This document shows, in pieces, positions 10,362 through 21,545 of a stretch of 64,000 nucleotides of DNA; within the stretch, counting starts at the first letter, position 1; the number at the start of each line of letters is the position of its first letter. Location of the stretch: positions 13,020,001 to 13,084,000 of the forward strand of contig JBANAY010000003.1 of assembly GCA_037952775.1 (NCBI GenBank). The letters are read 5' to 3'. The stretch comes from Clonostachys chloroleuca (Eukaryota; Ascomycota; Sordariomycetes; Hypocreales; Bionectriaceae). A program made the translations under genes and the position numbers. The notes beneath the pieces were generated by a model that saw only the letters and a list, made by a program, of their open reading frames with translations, was not told the DNA's origin and made no database searches.

Positions 10362-13111
10362 TTGCGCTAAAGTAGCCCCTCCCCAGCTAACTGAGATAGG
10401 TGGAGCTCTCGACCGGGATTTCTACAGGGTCTAGATCGCCCAAGAGTGGTCTCCAAAAAACCAAATGACAGAGCTGGACGGCCTTACCAGTTTGCTTGTT
10501 CCCATACATCGAGCGGTGCGGCACCCTTCTTGACTCAGAGTGTGATGCCTGCGGGTTCGAGGCCCTTTGTCCACATTGAATTGAGCCATGGTGAAAGACA
10601 CATCATCAGCTGACTGCACTAGCTGTATTCTTCATGTATCATCATGTACAGCAAGTCTAGATGAGAAGGATTTCCTTTAAGGGACAAAACTCGGGGTTGC
10701 TGATGGTGTACCAACCAAAAATTTATACATCCAGTGTGACCTACGGAAATTGTGTGGTCCGGTCTTAATAACTTAGTTGCATGAGTAGGTGACCAAAAGC
10801 TCAGGCCAGAGGGAGCTTAGTAAAGGTACATGTGGAGCTCTTCACTGCTTGACAGAGCCTACTCTACAGCTTTTCATCTTCCTGGCGCAAACGGTAGTGA
10901 GAAAGTACTTATGTAAGTGGAGAGGTACTTATTACCGGGAATGTTTACTGCGATGTGTTCGTCGACTGTGTATATAATACGCAAGGTAAGATTGAAATTG
11001 TTTCTTAAGGACGTAAGCGGCTTTGCTGGGCTTTTGTGTTGACCGCAGCCAACCAGCATTTCGAATCAGCGGACATTTCCTCGGTCAGCAGGAACACCGT
11101 TGTAGTATCAATGTTTATGCGATCGAAGACGACCATACATTACCTCTTGTTGGTAATGCACTCTAAACATGAGTATGCTCCAAATATCAGTCCTTTGACA
11201 AGCTTCAATATCCATACTGAAGCTTATAAGAGTATGATTGTCCCACTCAACGAGCTACAGGGCGAAGCCAGCTAGCTCGGAGCCTACAGCCTATCCAAGG
11301 TAACTTCGGAATAGCTTTGTGCTACTCGTGAAGTAAGACTCTTTCAAAACCTTTCCAATTTGTCTATTTAAGACAGCAGTTACCCCCATATAGAAAGGAA
11401 CATACTTTTTTCATATCATCATACCAACAAGTTAAAATACATCCTCAAAACTGAACTTCTTCTCACTATGCATCTTTCGCTAAGAGATATTGCGGAACTT
11501 TACGAAGAGGAGGGCCTGGCTAAATGAATCTTCCCTCAGGTTCAAAAGTGTGGCCTCAATTTTGTGCCTACCTACCATCATGACACTTACCCTTATATTG
11601 ACCCATGTAAAGCGGAGAAACGGGTCTTAATCACGGATGGATCCTATGGCATTGGCCGCGTTATAGCAGACTCTTATGCAAGGGCTGGTGCGTCTGTCAT
11701 AGCCCTAGCGGCACGTTCTTCGTTTGGAGAACTGGAAAAGGAACTCAAAAATGCAGCTACGATGGCTGGAAGAAGCTCGCCGGAGATGGTAACTTACCAA
11801 CTTGATATCACTGATGCTGTCGGGATTGAATACGTGGTTCGAGAATATAGTCAACAATTTAATTCACTGGATATTCTCATTAATAATGCTGGATATGGCA
11901 GTACTTGGGACCATACAGAGCAGACGGACCCAGAGGACTGGTGGAAGATTTGGGAAGTCAACGTGAAAGGCACTTGGCTAGTGACAAGACGTTTCCTGCC
12001 ACTGCTGCTCAAAAGCGAGGTTAGAATCGTCGTCCTCTTCACAAGTATCGCGTCGTTCTTGGTGGCAGCTGGTGGTACATCATATCCTATTAGCAAGCTC
12101 GCCGTATTACGTATGGCAGAGGTCTTCGCTACGGAATATGATAAAGAAGGTCTCCTGGCAATCGCCTTTAACCCGAGTGATGTTCTCACGGATTTGAGTC
12201 ACAAATTACCCGAGAAAGCGAGCATGATCAGTCAAGATAAACCAGAACTGGCGGGCGATACGCTTGTGTTTCTAACCAAGGAGAAGAGGCAATGGTTGTC
12301 TGGAAGAATGATAACCTTAAATTGGGACATGGAGGAGTTTCTCTCCAAAAAGGAGGAGATTATCGCCAGAGACTCGCTTAAGTTTCGTTTTAATATATAG
12401 TTTGCTATTGGCAGTTGTTGAAATTGGCTTTTTGTTCAATAGTGAAGATCTAGATATAATTTTAGGATTAAGGGAGACTGTGGAAGTGTTCAAATAGCTA
12501 ACAGTAAGCTATCTGTCCTTACCCCCAGAATATATTCCTAACTTATGGAAGAATGTCTATTGTAAGGTTTAATTCGCCGTTTGATCCTTAATATCAAAGC
12601 TACTATTAATGCTATCTCAGGACTGCCTTTCACAAGTTTCAAACCACAGCTAGAAGCACCAACATGTCAACCAAAGCAAAGCTCAAGCGGCAGAAACATC
12701 TCGAGATCCTCAAAGCGGTTTCATACTAGCGCATGAAAAGTTGGAGTCCTCCAGAGGGCACTGATGTTGTTACTCTCAACCGTAAGTAACCCTAAAGCTA
12801 TTGAACATCTCAGACCCTTTCGATATTTTACCAATTAAAATATCATTAAACTCCAGACGGCTTTTGGACCACCAAACACGCGAGTCCAAGCCAGGGCCTT
12901 GCTCTAGTGAATGTGACTAACATGCAGATATCTATCTATTGTACGTGTGTGGGGTCTGACAGACACAACAGTAACTGACCTCATGTGGCTAGTCCAGCAG
13001 CTCAGAATTGACTTCGGATCTGCCCTAAAGGGTTGAGACGGGCTGATAAGTTGGACACTGAAGCAGTAATGGGACAAACTTTCCCGTTAACTAACCAAGC
13101 TTGCAGGCTCT
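10352..13111 (+). repeat. Segmental duplication, copy A (inverted partner at 53158-56050)
   Basis: The sequence from TACGAGCTGATTGCGCT to about TTGCAGGCTCT recurs on the opposite strand at 53158-56050. Identity is high (roughly nine in ten bases by eye), with several indels. Copy A has about 150 bp (10553-10700) that copy B lacks. Copy B has about 300 bp (about 54880-55196) that copy A lacks at about 11345. The segment carries an SDR gene and degenerate coding sequence downstream of it. Confidence 0.9.
11468..12400 (+). pseudogene. Short-chain dehydrogenase/reductase, copy A (damaged)
   Basis: An ATG at 11468 begins MHLSLRDIAELYEEEGLAK and hits TGA at 11525. Copy B has a sense codon there (AACGGA in place of AAATGA). 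Downstream a long frame of about 278 codons carries an SDR: the cofactor loop, NNAGYG (position about 107), an SIASFL strand and the YPISK catalytic Y-x3-K. However, the family T-G-x3-G-x-G glycine motif reads TDGSYGIG, the first glycine being replaced by Asp; copy B keeps TGGSYGIG. The long frame has no ATG before the cofactor site: its only upstream start-like codon is GTG. Compared with copy B, three codons (DLSG region) are also reduced. Substrate is unknown. Probably non-functional despite the long frame. Confidence 0.8.
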
Positions 13112-13290
13112 GTCGTCTCACATATAATGCAGCGCAGCCACACTTCGAGACACACTATTGTTGGCAGGAATCCATTATATATTGAGAACTTGGATATCAA
13201 GGCATTTGATTCGACCTTTCTGCTTCACAAAATTGAAATAATCCAACAAATCAATGAGAAACTTGTGAATGAGCATATAGAATGATTTAG
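12600..13290 (+). pseudogene. Degenerate coding remnant downstream of SDR copy A
   Basis: A short ATG frame (MSTKAKLKRQKHLEILKAVS, then stop) is followed by a possible intron (GTAAGT...CAG, about 12782-12855) and by translated blocks such as KLDTEAVMGQTFPLTNQACR, LCR and IENLDIKAFDSTFLLHKIEI, interrupted by stops. Cys-rich LCR...HFETHYC may be a degenerate zinc-binding region. I do not recognise the family. The first two thirds are also present in duplication copy B; the last part is outside it, so the copy-B breakpoint cut this gene. Confidence 0.45.
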
Positions 13291-13772
13291 TAACCTCGTT
13301 AGGCGTAGAGTAACTATGTGCTTAGTAGGAATGGCTTACATCTCCTCTGCTTTCTGGCTTATGCCTCTGAAGTAAATATAAGCTAAGTATAGAATTTAAT
13401 ATCACTTTTGGGAAATTGTGTGACTGCGAAAACCCACTTAAAAGGTCTAGTGACTGTTTTAAGCACTTACCAACCAGCAGATACAATGCTCAGCACTCAG
13501 GAGTCAGTCAATGAAGAGCTGACGTACCGCTACCTTATATTGTAAGTCTTGCCCAATAAGTGCTCTATTTGAAGCTTCTGACTCAATTGTTGAGAATGTG
13601 CAACATCATTCATGCTACTCGAAGTTGGATGGCAGAGACCGCGTATGACATGCAGATGATGGGTCTACCTGAACCGCCAAGCCTTGAAGAATTCGTGACA
13701 ATGGTCCATACATAGTATTTATTGACTTCTGTGCAAATTATATCTCCGTAGTTTGTATTAAGAGCAATCTCT

Positions 13773-14280
13773 ATGCTCCCTGCCTTCGTCACAAATGTAC
13801 CATCGACAACCAAGTTTTGTTATATTGATGGCTTACCCTTCGTTGAATGCCTACTGGTAGATAGATTCCCCACCCTGCTCATCATCATTAACGCCGTCGG
13901 TATCCCAGGGAGAATGATATCAGCCTCCCTGGCCGCATTCGGCGCCGTAAAGGTCTTTATCCCTAAAATCCTCTCTGCCACACTATGCCTCTACATGTGG
14001 CCGCAGGTGCACACGCTGACAGCTGGTTTCATCTGGATCAGCAGTTTTGGATATTTTGGCGCAGTGATTCAAAGTCTGTTCCCCTCGTGTTGTGTGAGCC
14101 TGACTCCATTTTTGAGTAAATCAGGAATAAGAATTGGCATGATAGTTACGATTATTAGTTTTGCGGCTTGACGGGATCGCCTTTGGCGGGAAAGTTGATG
14201 CAGGCGACGGGAGGGAGTTATCTAGCTAGAGGGTCTAGTATGACATCGGGCATGTTCTTGCTATATGCAGCTAAGAGCTG
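13773..14280 (+). pseudogene. MFS monocarboxylate-transporter-like remnant
   Basis: An open frame of about 130 codons holds several hydrophobic stretches and motifs of the fungal monocarboxylate permease branch of the MFS: INAVGIPGRM, a TAGFIWISSFGYFGAVIQSL segment, and SLTPFLSKSGIRIGM. A 1-nt shift near 14170 puts LTGSPLAGKLMQATGGSYL in the next frame before a final stop. The N-terminal half is not found upstream. It is a truncated, frameshifted copy of the C-terminal half of a 12-TM transporter. Confidence 0.65.
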
Positions 14281-14442
14281 AAGCTGGACAAAAACTATCC
14301 CTTTAAGCGGCATAAGGCTTCAGTAAGATTAACGGTGCAAAGTCAATGAAACGAGCGAAACTAGTAGTACTTCTCTACATATACTCATTCGTATGGTGGT
14401 AGAAGATTCAGCAGATTCGCTTATTACAAATCGTTGCCTCAC

Positions 14443-15273
14443 CCGTTTTGCAGAGCACCCGCTACATCCGCACCCGGATGCGCATTTAGATTTTTTACGT
14501 TTTAAATTCCATAAAACTAATAGAACTTAGTTAAAAATATAGAAAATATTAATAATGTTTATTATACTATATTTATACATATAACTCACTTTTAGTACTA
14601 TATATTAAAAGATTAAGTAGGTATAAGCTATTGAAACCCACGCTTAGTCATTATTCGTTAGATTGCTGTATTCAGGTGCGTTATTTTCCACATTCTATTT
14701 TGAATACTTAAAAATAAATTCAAAAGAACCATTATAAAATGAATAAAAGTATGTTACGAACAAAGCATATGCCTACCACATCACGTGGCATACCCCACCT
14801 TTTCCACCAATAAGAGATGGATCACTCTGGATCGTCAGTGAGCCTGAACGATCCTCAGACAAACTCACTCTGGATCACCAGTGAGCCATCGTGAGCCCTT
14901 AGTATATATGCACATTCATTTCACTAGATAGAACACTCTTTCAGACAGTTATCAATAACATCGTCTACGCATCTATTGTTACTAGCTCCACAATACTCGC
15001 ACATTGACAGTGACTCGCATTGCACAGCCTAAGACAACCTGATCGCGCCACTCAGAACAACACTCTGATTGGTTCAATCCCGACCTACCCTAGACCTCCG
15101 TCCAGTGTAAGTCATCCAACCGTCACAAAGTATGAACATACTTATCGTATCAACATGTATTTCATATGAAGTTTTTATAATATAGGATAAATGGATACTT
15201 ATGTTATTACCGAAAACGTAAAATAATCTAAATATGTATCTGGGTGCGGATGCAGCGGGCGCCTCCGCAACTG
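14443..15273. mobile_element. Non-autonomous DNA transposon with about 60-bp terminal inverted repeats (hAT/MITE-like)
   Basis: The left end (about 14443-14513) and right end (about 15211-15273) are inverted repeats. Both contain CCGC-TRCATCCGCACCC followed by an AT-rich ATTTAGATT...ACGTTTT block, matching for about 55 of 65 positions by eye. The element is about 830 bp and encodes no transposase. The GC-rich outer and AT-rich inner TIR layout and the CAG-like outer end resemble fungal hAT elements, but no clear 8-bp target duplication was seen, so the superfamily is tentative. A separate LTR-like block sits inside it. Confidence 0.65.
14770..15135. mobile_element. LTR-like insertion nested in the hAT/MITE-like element
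   Basis: A GC-richer, non-coding block with paired CACTCTGGATC...CAGTGAGCC motifs, a TATATATGC box and a pyrimidine-rich tail ending near CCGTCACA. Its composition contrasts sharply with the AT-rich arms on either side. It shares the GGATCAC..GTGAGCCA motif with the LTR-like sequence at about 58510-58770. It is interpreted as a solo LTR of a Gypsy-type element; boundaries are approximate. Confidence 0.5.
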
Positions 15274-15699
15274 AAGGTATTACCTAATGGATTATGAGCG
15301 CGAGCACGCTTCTGCGCAGTGGAATGCATCCAAGATACCGCAAACAACAGGTTATATCTGCGTTTTAAATTCTTTTGATTTAGCTTGCTGAGTAAAATAG
15401 TTCCTTCAACTACTACTAGCGACCCAGAAATTATCTAAGAGGGCAACTAAAGTCTGGAATCCAAAATATCTCTCTATGCTTAGCTTAGCAGAATCTATCT
15501 AACGTATCTGCTGTATTAACATCGAAATAAGAAGTTCTCATGATGATGTGATACTGTCTTTCGTGGTCGATATGCAATAGCTGAAGCTCAGCATTCGCTC
15601 TGGTTAGGGTCGGCGCTGTCCTTTAGGTTAGTGCGGGCTATTCCGCAAAGATTTTCACTCTAAAAACTTACGTAAAGGTCCAGAATCCCGGCTGATGCT

Positions 15700-16050
15700 C
15701 TACACTGTTGTTGTTTCGCCTACTTGAGCCGCTAAATAGCATCTGTTGACCTCCCGTTTGAAATAATCGATATAAAGCTTGTTAGGCATTCCTATAGGCC
15801 CCGTTCCATGATATTCAATAGAAATTTTGGCCTTGGTTGTTAGTCCCCCGGCGATGCTGGTATCCAAGCACCTTTCCTTGAGTGTAATACTCGCGGGATC
15901 AAAAGTCCTAGCTAGGCCGTCTGGGCTGCAGAGGCGAGTGATCTGCTCCAGAACCTCATTCGCTGCTCCGTTCCAAGCCCAACCGCTCGTGTAACATTTT
16001 GCCATGCTGAGGTTGACAAGGGGAAGGAAGTAAAGGATGGAAGCCTTCAT
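15700..16050 (-). CDS. Small secreted protein, four cysteines
   Basis: A single ATG-started frame of 116 codons. Residues 1-17 form a signal peptide ending SMA. The mature part has cysteines at about 19, 41, 61 and 104, enough for two disulphides, and no dibasic processing sites after the signal peptide. It contains WAWNGAANEVLEQITRLC near the N-terminus, a layout seen in several unclassified secreted fungal proteins. No named family is assigned. A TATAAAAAG box lies about 110 bp upstream on this strand (16155-16163) and a CACGTG element near 16133. The frame is intact, so the gene is plausibly expressed; a role as an extracellular or effector-like protein is inference. Confidence 0.65.
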   Translation of the reverse strand: MKASILYFLPLVNLSMAKCYTSGWAWNGAANEVLEQITRLCSPDGLARTFDPASITLKERCLDTSIAGGLTTKAKISIEYHGTGPIGMPNKLYIDYFKREVNRCYLAAQVGETTTV

Positions 16051-16289
16051 TATGCTATACGCTATGACGTGATGAAAGCGGAGGAAAGGATGAATGCTGT
16101 ATTATAGACACAATGAATGACGGTTTTTCGATCACGTGGCTGGCTCATGTTGGGCTTTTTATAAGCAAATCACCAGTTTCCAGCCTCTCGTTAGGCCTTT
16201 GCGTGTGGACACGTAGGGTTATCGTAGTTCATCAACTCTCTTAAATATGCCACAGCGGATATACCTTGTTAAAGAGGAGAAATAACTCA

Positions 16290-17000
16290 TTACCAGGGCA
16301 TCTTTTCCCCATCATAGTTATAGAACACCCCTGCCTCCTCAAGAGACACCCTTTCCAGTATCTTGAGGCATGCAACAGCTGACTCAGAGCTCGAGACGGA
16401 CGGAGCACCTGGTATATGCTCATTCACCCAGGCGGTGATACCACTGCCAATCTCAGTGCTTGAAATTCAACCTTAAGCCCATATATCAGTTTTTTCCTTT
16501 GAATTATAAATTAGTAGGAAAAACGGAAGATTTACCTGGGTAAATGAGAAACGCGATAACATTCTCCTCCTTCAGAACGGCAGTCCACTTTCTGACCAGC
16601 CTATATGAGATGTTAGCATCCTATTTGTGCTGGGTAATAACACACTCGAAATCTTATGTTTAGTCCAGCCTTTGCTACCGCATAGGCGTTGCAGAGATTT
16701 TTCATTTGGAAACCTATCTCAATGGATCCAAGTTGCGACGAAACGACCAAGATCTTCTTAGAACTGCTTTTTTTGAACCAGTGGCAGAAAAGCTCGGATA
16801 AGGTGGATTGGGGTCAGGAGATTCATGTCGATTTCTTCCTTGAAATGGTCCAGGTTTCTGATTTCGTTAGTCTTGGACACCTTGGTTAGAGCCTCAAGTC
16901 TTTTTTGTAATGCTTACAGCTCGTCGAAACTAGCCAGTGGCTGAAGGCTGAACGACAAGATGTGGCGGGACGTTCGCCACTGGCAGCATGAGGGTGGGAA
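16290..17000 (-). pseudogene. C-factor-type short-chain dehydrogenase pseudogene
   Basis: Translated blocks in broken frames match the C-terminal two thirds of a csgA/C-factor-like SDR. They are FKEEIDMNLLTPIHLIRAFL, a strand in the IVVSSQLGSIEIGF position (with stops), a NAYAVAKAGL block with the catalytic Y-x3-K, the WTAVLKEENVIAFLIYPG segment, then TEIGSGITAWVNEHIPGAP and the family terminus FYNYDGEKMPW with a natural stop at 16290-16292. A possible intron (GTAAAT...CAAG) splits the PG and TEIG parts. The N-terminal nucleotide-binding part is not recognisable. Stops and frame changes mark it as dead. Confidence 0.65.
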
Positions 17001-17754
17001 GCCTGCCACCATTGAGCGAACCTGCGAAGAAATGCACGTGATAATCAAGCAGGTTCAAAGGCTTAAAAAGGATCATGACGCCCGCTGTCGGCCAATGTTC
17101 CTTGGAGTATGCTCCTTCCTCCTCCTCCTGTTTTCGTTTTCACTCTGTGTTTCCATTCAGCGGCTAATCTCATATACGCCACTAGCGCACCACTGAAATA
17201 GTGTTTCCGCAGACGAGCTAGCCGCATACTCACAGGGCATATCGAGCAAGAAGAAAAGAAACCAACGTGCCTATAGAAGCAGAAACCTCAATGCCAGGTT
17301 CAATCACCCTTCCTACACCAATCCTTACACTGGACATGGCAATATCGAGTAATTAGCATAGAAGTAGAGCACGTGTAAATATTAAATAAGTTAGGAGCTT
17401 CTAATGATCGCTAGTGCCTTGAGAGTGAGTTTCTTAGGTAGCCCTTGTGGTAACTCGAAGACAGAAGCTGAAGGAGCCCTCTCGAACCCGTCGATTACTT
17501 CAGCGTCACCACCCGACCGGCAACGGACGAGAAATGATGCAATCTCGTCACCTGCATCGAGGACCTGCCTCTTTCATTCGCCGATTTTCTCTGCTGTCTC
17601 TCCGGGCTTGACCAAACGTAGCTTTTGCTACTCCATGGTTGCGCTGTTCTGCTGTCCCTATATTCTTCATCAGTAGGAACCTTCACGAAGCCACCGCTAT
17701 CGGTCATGCTGGAGTCGTTTGTGTTGCCTGCTTGTGAGAGGTCGGGCCCAAGAC
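17001..17754. other. Intergenic region with short open frames only
   Basis: Short frames on both strands do not match anything recognised. The region separates two minus-strand pseudogenes. Confidence 0.35.
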
Positions 17755-20720
17755 GGACCTAGAAGGGCCGTCAGCAACATTAGCTCCCTTATTTAATAAT
17801 AGTACCACAATCTCTTGATAGCCTCCCGATGAGGCAGCTTGGAGAGCGTTGCCATAGACGCCGCCCTGCATATTCACATTGGCCCCCTTTTTACCAGCAG
17901 TGCCGCGATCTCTTGATGACCACCTAATGAGGCGGCTTGGAGAGCGTTGCCATAGTGGCCGCCCTGCACATTCACATCGACCCCCTCATTCAATAGTAGG
18001 ACAACAATCTCCTAATGGCCTCTGTATGAGGCGGCTTGGAGAGCGTTACCGTAGTCGCCACCCCGCGCGTCGACGTCAGCTCCCTAGGCGATAAGCCCTC
18101 GCGCAGGCTCTACGAGCCCATCGAAGCAGACATAGTAAAGCTGAGAACCTTGTGGTAGGCCTGGATCATCGGCCCACCACCTATCAGCTTGATACAAACA
18201 AGCCCATCGCTGGAAAGTCTCTTCATTTTCGAGAAACTTGACTATTGCTCGAGCTACATCTTTCGACGCCCGAGTCAAGGCAGCATGACGAGCATGACGC
18301 GCCCAGATTTTGGCCGCACATATTGCCATTGGAGAATCCTGTTTGATCCCCTGATGGCTGCCCTTGATATCCGTAAGATACGTCAGGCACGTGCTCGTAA
18401 TAGAGGTACTTGCATTTATAATATCGAACTTCTTCTCCCTGAGCAGGTACTCCTTGACGGAAAAGTGGGCAAGATGTAGTTCATCATCGGTGGCGTGAAC
18501 AACTGTCACTAAGCCGGGGCAATAGTCCAACACATCGGCGTCGCGATATAGTCGACGCTTGACGTCAAACCCTCGCGGCTCGTTTTCGATCTGTGTAGCT
18601 ATACGTTCCTTAGCCTCCGCCAGCGTGAGTGGTCGCTCCATATGCACTAGAAATTGCAGGAGCCGCATCGCGTCGGTCTTGAGTTCTGTCGTTATGCTTT
18701 CAATCATACGCCGGTATGTGGCTGCCAGGTCCGGTGGCAAAGATGCTAGAGCGTTCACAATCGCCGCCTCGTGACGACACCGAGCCAGGCTGTCCAATTG
18801 ACAGAATGCCCACCTAAACCTAGACACGGCGTCAGAAAGGCATCGACACATCGATTGAAGCAGTGCTGTCTTACATACCGTCGGCCCCGTCTCCGACCTT
18901 TCTCTGTATCTTGTCGCAGATTTCTAGGGACAAGCGCTTGCCCCGAAATTTACGCCGCTCTGAAAGCTGTGCTGCAACGTAAGATCGGATATCGGCGTTG
19001 ACGGATTGCTTATCGAGTGCCAAGCTGTTCTCCGCGCCCATTAAGGAGGGCATATGACACTGGAATTCGCTTTCAGGTCGACTAGTACAAACGATCTAAG
19101 CGTAGCTAACGCCTTGCCTAGACACTGTATCCTTAACCCAGCAGAGAAGCTCATCCCTCGATGTCGACTCGTCTAAGGCGTCCAGAACGATAACAACCTG
19201 CTCCTGAGCTGCGAGTATCATGAACAAAGCATCTGAGAGCGCTTTTATCGAAGGCTGGTTGCCGCCATCTTGATGTTTCTGGAATGAGGCGCCAAGGACA
19301 CGCGCAGAATCAGTCCCCCCTCTATAAAGCTGGAAGACAAGAGACCGCAGCATGCCGTCTACAGTTTTCTTTACCTTGTCGCCAAAGTCGAAGAAGAAGC
19401 TGAGGATAAGACGGCCGCTTCCCTTTGCGAGATGATCCAGCACAGTTGCACTGAGGACAGTCTTGCCACATCCGGCGAGCCCGTGCAGCCATAAGTATCG
19501 ACGCGACCCCGAGTACCACTCCTGGAAGACTGGGTGTTCCAAAAGCCACGCGCCCGTCCCCTCACGGCGAAGCTTTCTCGCATGGTTGGCGTTTGTGGAC
19601 GGATCGGGGGGCGAAGCCATCGCTCGATCTTATCGGTACGTCGGTCAGCGCTTGTTGCCGCTATGGTCTGCTACAGCCTGTCGATTTTGTGTTCAACTAC
19701 GCCGAATTAGATAGAGCGAATATAAAGGATTTGCAAACTGACTAGCATGGAGGGCCTCGGAAATCGGTCTTTCCGCTTCGACATTGTTTGGCGGGATCCG
19801 CCGCAGAAGGTCCCGCGCGTATGCTGCCGCCATCATGGCAGAGAACCCCTGCCACTCCTTGGTTTTGTGCGAGTGGGAATAGTCGCATATGCCACGGATT
19901 ATGAGACACGGAAAGTGGTTCATCAGGCCGGCCGCCTCCATCTCGAAGCAGAGGACTTCTTTATCCATTGCCAGCTTATCTCTAATCCGCGCATCTTTCA
20001 TCAGCTGGTTTCCGCTGGCGATCAGACCGTAGTGTATAGCGGGATCGACATCTTCCTCGTTTCGGTTGCCGCAGACCACCAGGTAAGCTGCATCGCATGT
20101 ATGGTCGCAACTGTCGGATGTTGTCGGATGAACAGCGTCGCGCCTGAACAATTTGTCGCGTGCTGGGGCAGGCCGTTCGTAATTCTTTCGCTTTTTGATG
20201 GACTTCAAGGCCCGTTCCACCTCGCCTACAAGATCGTGACCCCGTAGCTCGTAGGTGCTCTTGAGGAGGTTCACAGCCGCCCGTAATACCATGGGGGTTG
20301 GGCCAAGAACCCCGTTTCCTGGAACACGGCGTTCTGGATCGTCTTGCCAAAGTCATACTGGAATCCGCCGCCCTTGCCACCACTAGGGCTGCTGACAACC
20401 ACGTCGCCGAGACGTATATCATGCTTCGAGCTGGGTGCGCCGCCCCCGATGCCTACCATCAGCCCGATGCGCACGTTTGGAAAGCTGCGAATGAGAGCCC
20501 GCGCTACCACCGCCGCCAGGATAGTGCCGTACTCTCCATCCGGCAGGAGGGCGATGACGATGTTGTGCCTGCCAATATTTCCGAGAACATAGCTATTGTT
20601 GTCGTGCTGAGCGACGTGGCTAGGTCCGTCGTGCTCTTCGTCGAGGAAGGCTTGAGCTGCGACAGACTCAGTGGCGACAGCGCAGATCCAGCCCACGGTG
20701 TAGAGCTGGGGGTCTGACAT
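17755..20720 (-). pseudogene. NOD-like receptor PNP_UDP-NACHT-ankyrin (NLR 1), decayed
   Basis: Starts at the [21 protein letters not shown]. The N-terminal domain (about 300 aa) is a purine/uridine phosphorylase-like PNP_UDP module: [47 protein letters not shown] and ICDYSHSHKTKEWQG. A frameshift lies near 20288 in a C run. An intron follows about 19735-19676. The NACHT domain has Walker A GLAGCGKT and Walker B VVIVLDALDE, with a 1-nt loss near 19611 just before SPPDPSTN and an in-frame TAG at 19096-19098. A well-formed 55-nt intron (18874-18820) precedes the FRWAFCQLDSL winged-helix-like region with HFSVKEYLL. Ankyrin units (YGNALQAAS-xx-GHQEIV) follow below 18090, with TAG stops where Gln is expected. 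Such receptors control non-self recognition and cell death; this copy is inactive. Confidence 0.85.
18820..18874 (-). other. Conserved intron of NLR 1
   Basis: GTAAGA...CTAG, 55 nt, phase 2, between DGM and FRW. The same position is occupied in the second PNP-NACHT gene, supporting common descent. Confidence 0.7.
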
Positions 20721-20980
20721 CTTCGGCGGTCGTCATCGAGCGGGGAACAGATGTCTTGCGGCAGTAAGTCTAATTTTAGCCAAACTCTCCCTCGCATTAT
20801 TCACTCTCTACTTATACCCTTTAGCTTGATGTTAAGTTTAGAATTAGCCCTTTCTTGGAATTTTATGTCGGTGTATATAACCAGTTACGTTGCATTTATA
20901 GAGTAATCCATTTATTCTCTTCATGTTTTTAGACAGCATTTACCTCGAATATATTATGAGTACCTGATGCGTATAAGAAC

Positions 20981-21509
20981 ATGCGGCTTGCTTACTTCGA
21001 CATACACTGGTACTATTCAGCATTTGCTGGATTTTTAACTTGGCTCCTCCTAGCAGGATATTTGATTTCGCCCTCTACCTATGCCTCTATTGAAAATACA
21101 GGGGGTTTAGGTAAATCGTTAATGAACGAAGTGCGGAACATTCCACTCATTGGCGTTGCCTCGGGATTTTGCGCGCTTTCTCTGATAGGCCTCGTTACGC
21201 TATGGTCAATATTACAACACAACTATATTTGGGTTCAGCGCCATATAGTATTGTAAGTAAATTGACCAATAGAGGAAATTGAATGATGCTAAATATTGAA
21301 GATCTGTGTTGCTGAATTCTGCGATGGGTTTACTTTCCACAACTGTAAGTGTATACACAGACCAAGACGGCCAGTGGTCAATTACAGCAAGATGGACTGG
21401 AGGGATTATAGGATTTTGGCTATTATCATCTTTTATCATTTACCTTACGTATTGTTGGTTCCTACGCAAGATGGAAACTTGGACATCCAGTATTACTCTT
21501 GCAAGGTAG
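20981..21509 (+). CDS. Fungal multi-pass membrane protein, unknown function (two exons)
   Basis: Exon 1 runs 20981-21252. A 49-nt intron (GTAAGT...TGCTAAA...AAG) is followed by exon 2 from 21302 to a TAG at 21507-21509, about 159 aa. Four hydrophobic segments are visible: YYSAFAGFLTWLLLAGYLI, IGVASGFCALSLIGLVTL, the LLNSAMGLLSTTVSV region and GIIGFWLLSSFIIYLTYCW. It starts MRLAYFDIHWYY, with no cleavable signal peptide. The layout resembles a small conserved fungal 4-TM family; I cannot name it. The last exon could also be spliced on through a 44-nt GTAGAA...ATAAG candidate intron directly into the Ser-rich frame downstream, which would make one fusion protein. Confidence 0.65.
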
Positions 21510-21545
21510 AAAGAGCAGTTCCTTCTGAGCTCGTTCAACTTCTCA

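Noticed and set aside
10549..10600. Possible tRNA T-arm in the private block of copy A
   Set aside because: Only a GTTCGA-like word; no anticodon or acceptor stem could be folded.
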